Source: a virus
Length of the DNA: 40,767 nucleotides
Direction: 5' to 3' (one strand)
Virus record (IMG/VR): IMGVR_UViG_3300025164_001366
Location: 1-40,767 of that record
Under the pieces are notes generated by a model that was not told the DNA's origin, did no database searches, and worked only from the letters and a program-made list of their open reading frames with translations. Below are positions 9,017-14,776 of this stretch, in pieces (position 1 is the first letter of the stretch; each line of letters opens with the position of its first letter). Both the position numbers and the translations under genes were made by a program.

Positions 9017-9817
9017 ATGAAAAAAGTATCACTTCTCATCGTTGATCCACAAACAGATTTTTGTTTACCAGGAGCCTCTCTTTATGTAAAAGGAGCTGAT
9101 TCTGACATGCATAGACTTTCTGAATTTATTATTGAAAATGCAAATGAAATAGAAACAATACATATTTCTTTAGACATGCATTTGCTTGATAGTATTTTTC
9201 ATTCAATGTATTGGGAAAATCAAGAAGGAAAAAATCCGGAGCCGTTTACAAATATTACAATAGAAGATGTACAAAAAGGTATTTGGAAAACTGCTAATCC
9301 AAAAGATTCTCACAATGCATTAACATATCTTGAAGTTTTAAAAACAAAAAATAATTTCACTCATACAATATGGCCTTATCATTGCATTTCTGGAACCTAT
9401 GGTTCTAATATATTCCCTCCATTATACTCAGCACTAAGAAAATGGATGGATATAACTGGAAAATCCTTTTGTTCTCATCTAAAAGGGATGGAAAGTAATA
9501 CAGAACATTTTGGAATCTTTCAAAATGAAACTGATGGAATTTACAATACTGCTCTTATTCATGAATTATTTGATAAAAACGATAATGTTTTAGTTGCTGG
9601 ACAAGCAAAATCACATTGTGTTGCTGTTTCTTTAAAACAAATTCTTGAGGATTTTCCTGACTGTGTTAAAAAAATAACCCTTTTAACAGACACAACTTCA
9701 GATGTTGATGGTTGTGAACATATTGCTGATAAAATATACGAAGATTTACGCTCAGCCGGTATGAAAGAAGAAATTACTACCGAATATAGTAAGAAATATT
9801 TTTCTAAATCTAAATAA
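9017..9817 (+). CDS. Nicotinamidase / isochorismatase-family cysteine hydrolase
   Basis: 266 aa. LLIVDPQTDFCLPGASLYV holds the family Asp (D10), ISLDMHL carries the metal ligands D53 and H55, and WPYHCISGTYG (H122) matches the nicotinamidase 'WPxHCxxGTxGA' block. HLKG supplies the catalytic Lys (about K156), and AGQAKSHCVAVSL the nucleophile C201. A complete D-K-C triad plus metal site points to nicotinamidase (nicotinamide to nicotinate plus ammonia), the first step of bacterial NAD+ salvage, rather than an isochorismatase. It has a promoter-like element 30 nt upstream and ends in a TAATG overlap with the ATPase gene. A phage NAD-metabolism role fits with the NMN adenylyltransferase-like gene at 19740. 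Confidence 0.85.
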   Translation: MKKVSLLIVDPQTDFCLPGASLYVKGADSDMHRLSEFIIENANEIETIHISLDMHLLDSIFHSMYWENQEGKNPEPFTNITIEDVQKGIWKTANPKDSHNALTYLEVLKTKNNFTHTIWPYHCISGTYGSNIFPPLYSALRKWMDITGKSFCSHLKGMESNTEHFGIFQNETDGIYNTALIHELFDKNDNVLVAGQAKSHCVAVSLKQILEDFPDCVKKITLLTDTTSDVDGCEHIADKIYEDLRSAGMKEEITTEYSKKYFSKSK

Positions 9818-10563
9818 TGAATCCATTTTCTGATATAGTTCGTGTTGACGAATCTAAAAATATTATATACCCTCAACTTATAGGTGTTGGTTCAACTGCA
9901 GGACAGGGAAAATCCTTAGTAATGACTACGATGGCATTTAATTATATAAAGTCTGGTGTTAATGTTCTTTTATTTAGTGAATCATCACGTCGTTTTAGAA
10001 ACACTGATTTAGTTTCACATGAATTAGAAAAAACATTAGGAAAGTTAATTATTCTTGATTTTTTTTATGAAGATACTATACAATCTTTCAATCAAAAAAT
10101 TGCTCATCATTTAGAATTTCTAACTGGTAGTTGCGTCATAATTATTGACGGACCAATGTTTGATTTAAATAACAATTCTTTTTCATATACGAAATTTAAA
10201 GATGAAAATACCAGAGTTGTTATTTTTGAAAAATATAACTTAAAAGCAAGATTATCTTACATAAGAAAAACAGAAGAGAATAAATATGTTAGGCAACGAG
10301 AAATTGCGGAAACATTACGAAGTTTAGCATTAAATTTTAATACTCATGTTATTATCTCTAATCAACATAGAGCATCAGTTGATGATACTACAATGCCAAT
10401 AAACTCTTCAATAGTATATGCAAGTGATATTTATTTTTCAATAAAAAAAAGAGAAAATATATTTTCAATTACACGATTAAAAGATAGAAATGGACTTGAT
10501 GGGATGGTAGCTGAATGTGTTTTGGAAGATAATCATTTAACTCTTACAACAATTCAAAAATGA
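9817..10563 (+). CDS. RecA/DnaB-fold ATPase (possible helicase-like or recombination mediator)
   Basis: 248 aa. Walker A is GVGSTAGQGKSLVMTTMAF (about residues 24-42), followed by a helix and NVLLFSESS. Walker B is GSCVIIIDGP near residue 105. A later strand, FNTHVIISNQHRASVDD, fits motif 3 of the DnaB/RadA RecA-like core, and KKRENIFSITRLKDRNG resembles the DnaB/KaiC C-terminal strand pair. It lacks a DnaB N-terminal domain and is about half the usual helicase length, so it may be a single RecA domain with another role. It is coupled to both neighbours by overlaps (TAATG before, ATGA after). Confidence 0.65.
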   Translation: MNPFSDIVRVDESKNIIYPQLIGVGSTAGQGKSLVMTTMAFNYIKSGVNVLLFSESSRRFRNTDLVSHELEKTLGKLIILDFFYEDTIQSFNQKIAHHLEFLTGSCVIIIDGPMFDLNNNSFSYTKFKDENTRVVIFEKYNLKARLSYIRKTEENKYVRQREIAETLRSLALNFNTHVIISNQHRASVDDTTMPINSSIVYASDIYFSIKKRENIFSITRLKDRNGLDGMVAECVLEDNHLTLTTIQK

Positions 10564-10979
10564 AAAAAGAATTCGTATTATATGATGAAGCATTAGCTTT
10601 GAGAAATTTGGGTTTTAATGAGCCGTGTTTCGCTAATTATTATGCTGGAGATAAAAGTTTAACACCTTATAGAGGATATCCAAATGATGGTGATGAAGAT
10701 ACTCATTTTTCAACTACAATAAATATGGGTTATAGCGATAAATGGGTTACATCTCCACTTTACCAACAAGCATTTAGATGGTTTAGAGAAAAATATAATA
10801 TGTTATCCCAAATATTTTTACATGACAGAGAAGATGTTAAAACTTGGAAATATGAAATAACAGTTATAGAAAAATATGAAATGAAAGGCAATTCAATTCA
10901 TTATAATTCTTATGAAGAAGCAGAACTTGCTTGTTTAAGAAAACTAATAGAAATTGTAAAAAATGAAAAATATATATAG
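10560..10979 (+). CDS. Conserved phage hypothetical protein
   Basis: 139 aa. The patterns ALALRNLGFNEPCFANYY and SPLYQQAFRWFREKY recur in many phage hypothetical proteins, so it is a real, widely shared family of unknown function. The C-terminus SYEEAELACLRKLIEIVK looks helical. It is coupled to the ATPase by an ATGA overlap and overlaps the next gene by 17 nt. Confidence 0.75.
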   Translation: MKKEFVLYDEALALRNLGFNEPCFANYYAGDKSLTPYRGYPNDGDEDTHFSTTINMGYSDKWVTSPLYQQAFRWFREKYNMLSQIFLHDREDVKTWKYEITVIEKYEMKGNSIHYNSYEEAELACLRKLIEIVKNEKYI

Positions 10980-11784
10980 AAACGATTGGATTAATATTTA
11001 CACAGGTTTTGAAAAAACAAGTTTTAGAATTAGTCCAGCATCTTATTTTAGTGATAGAGCACATATGAATTTTACCCCTTCTCTCTTAATCCCTTTAATT
11101 GGAATTTTTTTCACCGGTTTTTCATTTTTATCTTTAATATGGATACCTTTTTTAGCTCTTGGATACGGCTCAGTATATTTGGATTTTCCAATTCATTCAG
11201 GAATTAATAATTCAGAATATCCTGAATATGGATATTATTGGTATGGAGAAGGAAAATGGAAGTTAAATTCTTTTTGGTGGTGTTGGAAAAGAAAAAAACA
11301 TTGCTTCTACATGCCATGGAGTTGGGATTGGGTTCGTACCAGCGTTTTAAGAAAAGATAATACTTGGGCACATGAAACTAAAGGAAATTATAAAGATTTT
11401 TATCATGACGAATGGAAAAATGTTATCTGGAAAGAATCATATCCTTATACTTATGTTTTAAAAAATGGCGAAATTCAACATAGAATGGCTGAATTAAAAG
11501 TAGAAGAAAGAGAATGGCGTTGGAAATGGTTAAAGTGGTCTGTCTTTCCAAATAAAAAAAGAAAAACAATTAGTATTGAATTTAGTTATGCCGGACCACT
11601 GGATAGATTTGTTATCTTAGAAAAACGAAATTGCAAAACACTAAATTCAGATAAAGTCACTGGAGAAGTAGGAGAAAGAACAGGTTCTTGGAAAGGTGGA
11701 ACAATAGGGTGTGGTTATGATATATTGCCTGGAGAAACTCCTTTACAATCTTTAAGAAGAATGGAAAAAGAACGAAAATTTTAA
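10963..11784 (+). CDS. Conserved phage hypothetical protein with membrane segment
   Basis: 273 aa. A long hydrophobic stretch at about residues 40-70 (LLIPLIGIFFTGFSFLSLIW and beyond) suggests one or two membrane segments. The rest is unusually rich in Trp and Tyr (FWWCWKRKKHCFYMPWSWDW). The C-terminus SWKGGTIGCGYDILPGETP plus LQSLRRMEKERKF is a highly conserved ending I recognise from many phage hypotheticals; the function is unknown. It overlaps the gene before it by 17 nt. Confidence 0.75.
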   Translation: MKNIYRNDWINIYTGFEKTSFRISPASYFSDRAHMNFTPSLLIPLIGIFFTGFSFLSLIWIPFLALGYGSVYLDFPIHSGINNSEYPEYGYYWYGEGKWKLNSFWWCWKRKKHCFYMPWSWDWVRTSVLRKDNTWAHETKGNYKDFYHDEWKNVIWKESYPYTYVLKNGEIQHRMAELKVEEREWRWKWLKWSVFPNKKRKTISIEFSYAGPLDRFVILEKRNCKTLNSDKVTGEVGERTGSWKGGTIGCGYDILPGETPLQSLRRMEKERKF

Positions 11785-11815
11785 ACTTTTTTGATGATTC
11801 CTCGTTTAAAACAGT

Positions 11816-12148
11816 ATGAAAAGTAAAAACATCACATCAGAAATCAAGGAAAACGTATTAACAGAAGTAATATCTGCTGTTGATATTATTGATGTTGATG
11901 TTAAAAATCCGAATGACGAAGATATTCAATTATATATAAAAACGAATAATCTTAATACTGTAAACCTTGAAAAGCTTTCTGAAATATGTAATAAATTTTC
12001 AAATAAAAAAGTAATTGTTAACTTTCAAATACCTGATGAAAAGTTACGAGATGGTAAAACTTTTAAAAATTTAGATACCGTTTGTATTTTTATTACTACG
12101 ACAGCTGCTGACTTTGAATTTGACCCATCATTGGTTTTTCCATCCTAA
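11816..12148 (+). CDS. Hypothetical protein (110 aa)
   Basis: Acidic, with a plausible alpha/beta pattern: VISAVDIIDVDVKNPNDEDI, then LEKLSEICNKFSNKKVIVNF. No family recognised. Its upstream sequence TCGTTTAAAACAGTATG resembles that before 17238 (TCGTTTAAAACACCATG), which may be a shared control element. Its last 53 nt overlap the convergent gene at 12096. Confidence 0.5.
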   Translation: MKSKNITSEIKENVLTEVISAVDIIDVDVKNPNDEDIQLYIKTNNLNTVNLEKLSEICNKFSNKKVIVNFQIPDEKLRDGKTFKNLDTVCIFITTTAADFEFDPSLVFPS

Positions 12149-12887
12149 ACCTTTTTTGTTCTCCGCCTTTAAATTGTACACTCACATCAATAGTGGGAAC
12201 GTCTGCTGTAACTCTTTTAGTCTTAACTACTTTACCGACTCCTAAGTTTTTATGTAAGAAATTATCTCCAACCTTATAATTTTTAGATTTATCATATAAT
12301 ACACCATGTCTTTCTATGGGTGCTTGTTTCTGGATTTTGCTATAATCAGTTACATCTATAATATTGTCTTTTTCAAATTCATTTTTAATTTCTAATTTAC
12401 CGACTTCTGTTTTTGTGACAAGTTTTATATCTCTGTTTTTAATGAATTCTTTTGCTTCTTTAAATAATGCATTATTATCTTCGAAAAATGAACTTCCAAA
12501 TCTTATAAGCTCAATTGTGTTATGATAAATATAAAGATACATATAGGAATAGCCTTTATCTATATCTCTTTCTTTACTGAAAGTTAAAACACTTCTAACT
12601 CCTTTATCGTTTAAGACAAATTTTCCCAATTTCATAATAATAAAATCAGTATATTCAAAATCTTTTAAAAAAACTTTTGTTAATTTATTATTTATTAATT
12701 CTTTAGCTTTTTGTAAAATCTCTATATCGCTAAATTTATTTTCTGGAATATTTGGTTTTATATTTTTAAATACAAGTTCAAAATATGAGTTAAACTGTTT
12801 TCCTTTGTTCGCTTCATCTATCTCTTGATAATTTTCTTTAAGAAGATTTTTAACAAAATTTCTTATATTTTTTTCCTGTGAATTCAT
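12096..12887 (-). CDS. Hypothetical protein with CarD/DUF3553-like C-terminal Tudor domain
   Basis: 263 aa. The N-terminus NIRNFVKNLLKENYQEIDE is the short amphipathic helix ending in L-K-E seen on several phage proteins here, and may be a prohead-protease cleavable tag. The C-terminal 60 residues, NYKVGDNFLHKNLGVGKVVK...VSVQFKGGEQKRFRM, resemble the small beta-barrel of CarD_TRCF/UvrD-tail Tudor domains ('G..V.H..fG.G.V'). The middle is of unknown type. It may be a virion-delivered DNA- or RNAP-binding protein, but that is speculative. Confidence 0.55.
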   Translation of the reverse strand: MNSQEKNIRNFVKNLLKENYQEIDEANKGKQFNSYFELVFKNIKPNIPENKFSDIEILQKAKELINNKLTKVFLKDFEYTDFIIMKLGKFVLNDKGVRSVLTFSKERDIDKGYSYMYLYIYHNTIELIRFGSSFFEDNNALFKEAKEFIKNRDIKLVTKTEVGKLEIKNEFEKDNIIDVTDYSKIQKQAPIERHGVLYDKSKNYKVGDNFLHKNLGVGKVVKTKRVTADVPTIDVSVQFKGGEQKRFRMEKPMMGQIQSQQLS

Positions 12888-12936
12888 TATATAATATTGG
12901 CTTTTCCATAAATATTAAAAAATAAATGAAAATAAA

Positions 12937-12968
12937 TTTGCTTTTAGTTAAAACTTTTTATACATTTG
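12937..12968 (+). promoter_or_regulatory. Bacteroidetes-type promoter of the tRNA operon
   Basis: TTTG at 12937-12940, a 20-nt spacer, then TACATTTG at 12961-12968. This matches the -33/-7 consensus of the Bacteroidetes primary sigma factor. Transcription should begin near 12975 and run through leader ORF 1 and the tRNA genes. Confidence 0.8.
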
Positions 12969-13009
12969 TATCGTATTAATAAAAAAACATACTATTTAAT
13001 AGAGTAAAA

Positions 13010-13105
13010 ATGAAAAACATCACAACATACAACTCACTAAGACAATTATCTTTAGAACAACTGATAGAGGAAAAATCAGTATGGCCGGATAACGTGCGTT
13101 TATGA
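13010..13105 (+). CDS. Leader peptide 1 of the tRNA operon (31 aa)
   Basis: ATG 13010, TGA 13103-13105, begins MKNITTYNSLRQLSLEQ. Its codons 10-19 include CTA, AGA, TTA, TTA, CTG and ATA, and the last sense codon is TTA. The downstream phage tRNAs read TTA, AGA, CTA and ATA. It is followed 26 nt later by an intrinsic terminator. A GGCCGG within codons 25-27 (13083-13088) can pair with CCGGCT in the 5' arm of that terminator, which is the geometry of an attenuator. Expression is inferred from the strong promoter just upstream. Confidence 0.6.
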   Translation: MKNITTYNSLRQLSLEQLIEEKSVWPDNVRL

Positions 13106-13131
13106 AGTAAAAAATATAAATGTTCAAAAAA

Positions 13132-13158
13132 CCCCGGCTTGAAAAGTTGGGGTTTTTT
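13132..13158 (+). terminator. Attenuator-type terminator before the first tRNA group
   Basis: CCCCGGCT / AGTTGGGG stem (8 bp, two G-U) with loop TGAAA, followed by six T. It lies between leader ORF 1 and the first tRNA, 34 nt upstream of 13186. It would cut off the tRNAs unless antitermination occurs. Confidence 0.8.
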
Positions 13159-13185
13159 GTTTTTATGTAGTTCTTTGAAAAAAAT

Positions 13186-13266
13186 GCCTCTGTGGAGAAA
13201 TTGGAAAACTCATTTGGTTTAAGCCCAAACGCAAATAGCTTGCAGGTTCGACCCCTGTCAGGGGTA
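13186..13266 (+). tRNA. tRNA-Leu (anticodon TAA)
   Basis: Acceptor GCCTCTG/CAGGGGT with wobble pairs, D stem GAG/CTC, anticodon stem TTTGG/CCAAA around loop TTTAAGC, long variable arm of 12 nt, T stem GCAGG/CCTGT with TTCGACC loop, A73. A normal class II tRNA-Leu reading UUA, a very common codon in this AT-rich genome. No CCA is encoded. Confidence 0.9.
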
Positions 13267-13275
13267 CTATATAAT

Positions 13276-13358
13276 GGTTGGGTGTCAGAAATGGATATTG
13301 AAACAGTTTCCTAAACTGTGACGAAAGTCAATTGCAAGTTCGAATCTTGTCTCGACCA
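13276..13358 (+). tRNA. Class II tRNA with Arg anticodon CCT
   Basis: Acceptor GGTTGGG/CTCGACC, anticodon stem ACAGT/ACTGT with loop TTCCTAA (CCT), T stem GCAAG/CTTGT, discriminator A. The variable region is a 14-nt arm (GAC-GAAA-GTC-AATT), as in Ser/Leu tRNAs and unlike normal tRNA-Arg. The body looks like tRNA-Ser(GCT), whose anticodon loop differs only at position 34. The GGA in the D loop (A20), C35 and U36 are ArgRS identity bases, so arginine charging is possible. The actual amino acid is uncertain. Confidence 0.8.
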
Positions 13359-13375
13359 CTGTTGTAAAATAAAAT

Positions 13376-13457
13376 GATTGGGTGCCAGAATGGATATTGA
13401 AGCAGTTTTCTAAACTGTGGCGAAAGCCAATTGGAGGTTCGAATCCTCTCCCGATCA
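13376..13457 (+). tRNA. Class II tRNA with Arg anticodon TCT
   Basis: Acceptor GATTGGG/CCCGATC, anticodon stem GCAGT/ACTGT with loop TTTCTAA (TCT, reads AGA), T stem GGAGG/CCTCT, discriminator A. It has a 14-nt variable arm GGC-GAAA-GCC-AATT and is clearly a paralogue of the preceding CCT tRNA. AGA is an ordinary Arg codon in this phage: the gp13-like gene uses it at conserved Arg positions. Decoding as Arg is therefore expected despite the Ser-like body. Confidence 0.82.
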
Positions 13458-13479
13458 CAGAATAGTTCTTTTAAATAAT

Positions 13480-13559
13480 GCCGGAATGGTGGAATGTAGA
13501 CACAGCAGATTCAAAATCTGTCGCTGAAATGCGTGAAAGTTCAAATCTTTTTTCCGGTA
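13480..13559 (+). tRNA. tRNA-Leu (anticodon CAA)
   Basis: Acceptor GCCGGAA/TTCCGGT, anticodon stem GCAGA/TCTGT with loop TTCAAAA, variable arm CGC-TGAAAT-GCG-T, T stem GAAAG/CTTTT with TTCAAAT loop, A73. Class II tRNA-Leu reading UUG. The D-arm GGTGGAATGTAGACAC is Leu-like. Confidence 0.88.
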
Positions 13560-13564
13560 CAAAT

Positions 13565-13639
13565 AGTCAGGTAGCTCAGCGGTCAAGTAGCAGTTGTCTT
13601 ATACACAAAAGGTCGAGGGTTCAATCCCCTCTCTGACTA
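13565..13639 (+). tRNA. tRNA-Ile (anticodon TAT)
   Basis: Acceptor AGTCAGG/TCTGACT, D stem GCT/AGC, anticodon stem with TTGT/ACAA around loop CTTATAC (TAT, reads AUA), 5-nt variable loop AGGTC, T stem GAGGG/CCCTC with TTCAATC loop, A73. The outermost anticodon-stem pair is a G-A mismatch. Confidence 0.8.
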
Positions 13640-13662
13640 CAATAAATATAATAAACAATAAA

Positions 13663-13830
13663 ATGGGAAAATTAGAAAAGAAAAAACAAAGACTGCAGGA
13701 AAGACTTAAATTCTTACAAGATGAAATGACTTTAGAGTTGACTAAAAAAACGTCATCAACTAAAGAAATAAATCTTCCAGATTATCAAAGAAAAATTGCA
13801 GATTTGCAATCGCAATTGCAAAAAATGTAA
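13663..13830 (+). CDS. Small coiled-coil protein embedded in the tRNA cluster (55 aa)
   Basis: ATG 13663; a longer reading from 13594 would lie inside tRNA-Ile and is rejected. The protein MGKLEKKKQRLQERLKFLQD and onward is highly charged with heptad-like Leu spacing at both ends (KIADLQSQLQKM), suggesting a coiled coil. It ends 5 nt before tRNA-Leu(TAG). Function unknown. Confidence 0.6.
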   Translation: MGKLEKKKQRLQERLKFLQDEMTLELTKKTSSTKEINLPDYQRKIADLQSQLQKM

Positions 13831-13835
13831 TAAAT

Positions 13836-13918
13836 GCCCCTGTGACATATGCAAACTGGCACAGCTACAAGTTTTAGAAACTTGGTTTTTGCGGATTCGA
13901 CTTCCGCCAGGGGCACCA
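13836..13918 (+). tRNA. Atypical tRNA-Leu (anticodon TAG) with encoded CCA
   Basis: Acceptor GCCCCTG/CAGGGGC followed by A and an encoded CCA; anticodon stem CAAGT/ACTTG around TTTAGAA (TAG, reads CUA); T stem GCGGA/TCCGC with TTCGACT loop. It is odd in that the variable region is only 6 nt (Leu tRNAs normally have a long arm) and the D region is about 25 nt, too long. It is the only tRNA here with a genomic CCA, which suggests a different origin. Confidence 0.68.
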
Positions 13919-14007
13919 AGCCGAAAGAATATTTTATAACTGAAAGAATTTATAAAATTTTTTTCTGAATTAAGTGCACGTAATTTGGATAGGTTTAAGA
14001 TATATAT

Positions 14008-14079
14008 AGCCCCGTCGTCTAATGGTTAGGACGTGAATTTTTCGAATTCAAAATGCGGTTTCGACTACCGTCGGGGTTA
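14008..14079 (+). tRNA. tRNA-Glu (anticodon TTC)
   Basis: Acceptor AGCCCCG/CGGGGTT, D stem GTCT/GGAC, anticodon stem TGAAT/ATTCA around loop TTTTCGA, T stem GCGGT/ACCGT with TTCGACT loop, A73. The D arm CGTCTAATGGTTAGGACG is the classic Glu/Gln form. Confidence 0.88.
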
Positions 14080-14133
14080 CAAGTCAATTAAAAACAACGA
14101 GTTTATAAAAATTAGTTAATATTTAAAAGAAAA

Positions 14134-14205
14134 ATGAAAACAATATTCGTACAGCAACAACAACAACAAACTCTGAGTAAGAGTTCTGGAATTGCTATGT
14201 CGTAA
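14134..14205 (+). CDS. Poly-glutamine leader peptide 2 (23 aa) of the tRNA-Gln operon
   Basis: ATG 14134, TAA 14203-14205, begins MKTIFVQQQQQQTLSK. The six consecutive Gln codons (CAG then five CAA) are followed at once by a hairpin AACTCT-GAGTA-AGAGTT, then 29 nt after the stop by an intrinsic terminator, then two tRNA-Gln(TTG) genes. The order of regulatory codons, pause hairpin, terminator and controlled gene is that of a ribosome-mediated attenuator. The controlled product here would be the tRNA whose charging is sensed. Too short to be judged by homology. Confidence 0.6.
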   Translation: MKTIFVQQQQQQTLSKSSGIAMS

Positions 14206-14234
14206 AGAGAAAAATTTAATACTTACGCGAAAAA

Positions 14235-14266
14235 CCCGGGACACTTAAAAATGTCTCGGGTTTTTT
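14235..14266 (+). terminator. Attenuator-type terminator before the tRNA-Gln genes
   Basis: CCCGGGACA / TGTCTCGGG stem (9 bp, one G-U) with an 8-nt loop, followed by six T. It lies 10 nt before tRNA-Gln at 14276. Confidence 0.85.
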
Positions 14267-14275
14267 GTTTTATAT

Positions 14276-14347
14276 TTTCACTTCGTCTAACTGGCAGGAC
14301 ACAACATTTTGACTGTTGTAATTGGAGTTCAAATCTCTGAGTGAAAA
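14276..14347 (+). tRNA. tRNA-Gln (anticodon TTG), copy 1
   Basis: Acceptor TTTCACT/AGTGAAA (perfect), D stem GTCT/GGAC, anticodon stem CAACA/TGTTG around TTTTGAC (TTG), T stem TGGAG/CTCTG with TTCAAAT loop, A73. Starts 10 nt after the attenuator terminator. Confidence 0.88.
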
Positions 14348-14352
14348 CATAT

Positions 14353-14423
14353 TGCTCTGTCGTCTAATGCAGGATGCCACCCTTTGAAGGTGCGAGATAA
14401 TAGTTCGAGTCTATTTGGAGCAA
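14353..14423 (+). tRNA. tRNA-Gln (anticodon TTG), copy 2
   Basis: Acceptor TGCTCTG/TGGAGCA, D stem GTCT/GGAT, anticodon stem CACC/GGTG around CTTTGAA (TTG), T stem AATAG/CTATT with TTCGAGT loop, A73. Five nt after copy 1, but the sequence is clearly different, so not a recent duplication. Confidence 0.82.
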
Positions 14424-14472
14424 CATTTTTTTAAAAACAATTTAGTTACTCATCCGTTTAATATAAAATAGT

Positions 14473-14480
14473 TATCTTTG
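14473..14480 (+). promoter_or_regulatory. Bacteroidetes-type -7 element TATCTTTG before the 14487 gene
   Basis: TATCTTTG matches TAnnTTTG and lies just 6 nt before the ATG, implying a leaderless or very short 5' end. Upstream CATCCGTTTAATATAAAAT resembles the region before 20527. No clear -33 TTTG. Confidence 0.45.
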
Positions 14481-14486
14481 TGTATA

Positions 14487-14774
14487 ATGGAAAAATTTAA
14501 TAAATTTACATATAAGCCAGTATTTGATTTAAATGAAATTTTATATAGAAAATTAACAAGAGAAATTTTGGTTGAAAAAATACCTTTTCATATTAAATTG
14601 GCTTTACGTTTTGGTTATGAAAGAGAATATAGCACAGCTCTTGAATTTGATAAAAAATGTAATTTTTGTGGTAAAATGACAACAAACATTTTAATTCCAT
14701 ATGTTTTAAACATAAACGATGAATGTTTAGATGTATGTCATATTTGTAACGAATTAATGGTTAGCTGGAAATAA
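14487..14774 (+). CDS. Small zinc-binding-like protein with LTREILVEK motif
   Basis: 95 aa from the ATG at 14487; the TTG at 14478 lies in the -7 element. Two CxxC pairs, CNFCGKM and CHICNEL, suggest one zinc site. The stretch RKLTREILVEKIPF is the clearest copy of the LTRxxLVEK motif shared by several small proteins here. It ends 2 nt before the RNA ligase gene. Function unknown. Confidence 0.6.
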   Translation: MEKFNKFTYKPVFDLNEILYRKLTREILVEKIPFHIKLALRFGYEREYSTALEFDKKCNFCGKMTTNILIPYVLNINDECLDVCHICNELMVSWK

Positions 14775-14776
14775 CA

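Noticed and set aside
13276-13457. Reassigned genetic code (AGR read as Ser) as a firm claim
   Set aside because: AGA is used at conserved Arg positions in the neck, sheath and polymerase genes, and the tRNAs carry ArgRS identity bases; kept only as a question.
13594-13830. Longer 78-aa reading of the small coiled-coil gene from 13594
   Set aside because: Its first 23 codons lie in tRNA-Ile, so the ATG at 13663 is taken.
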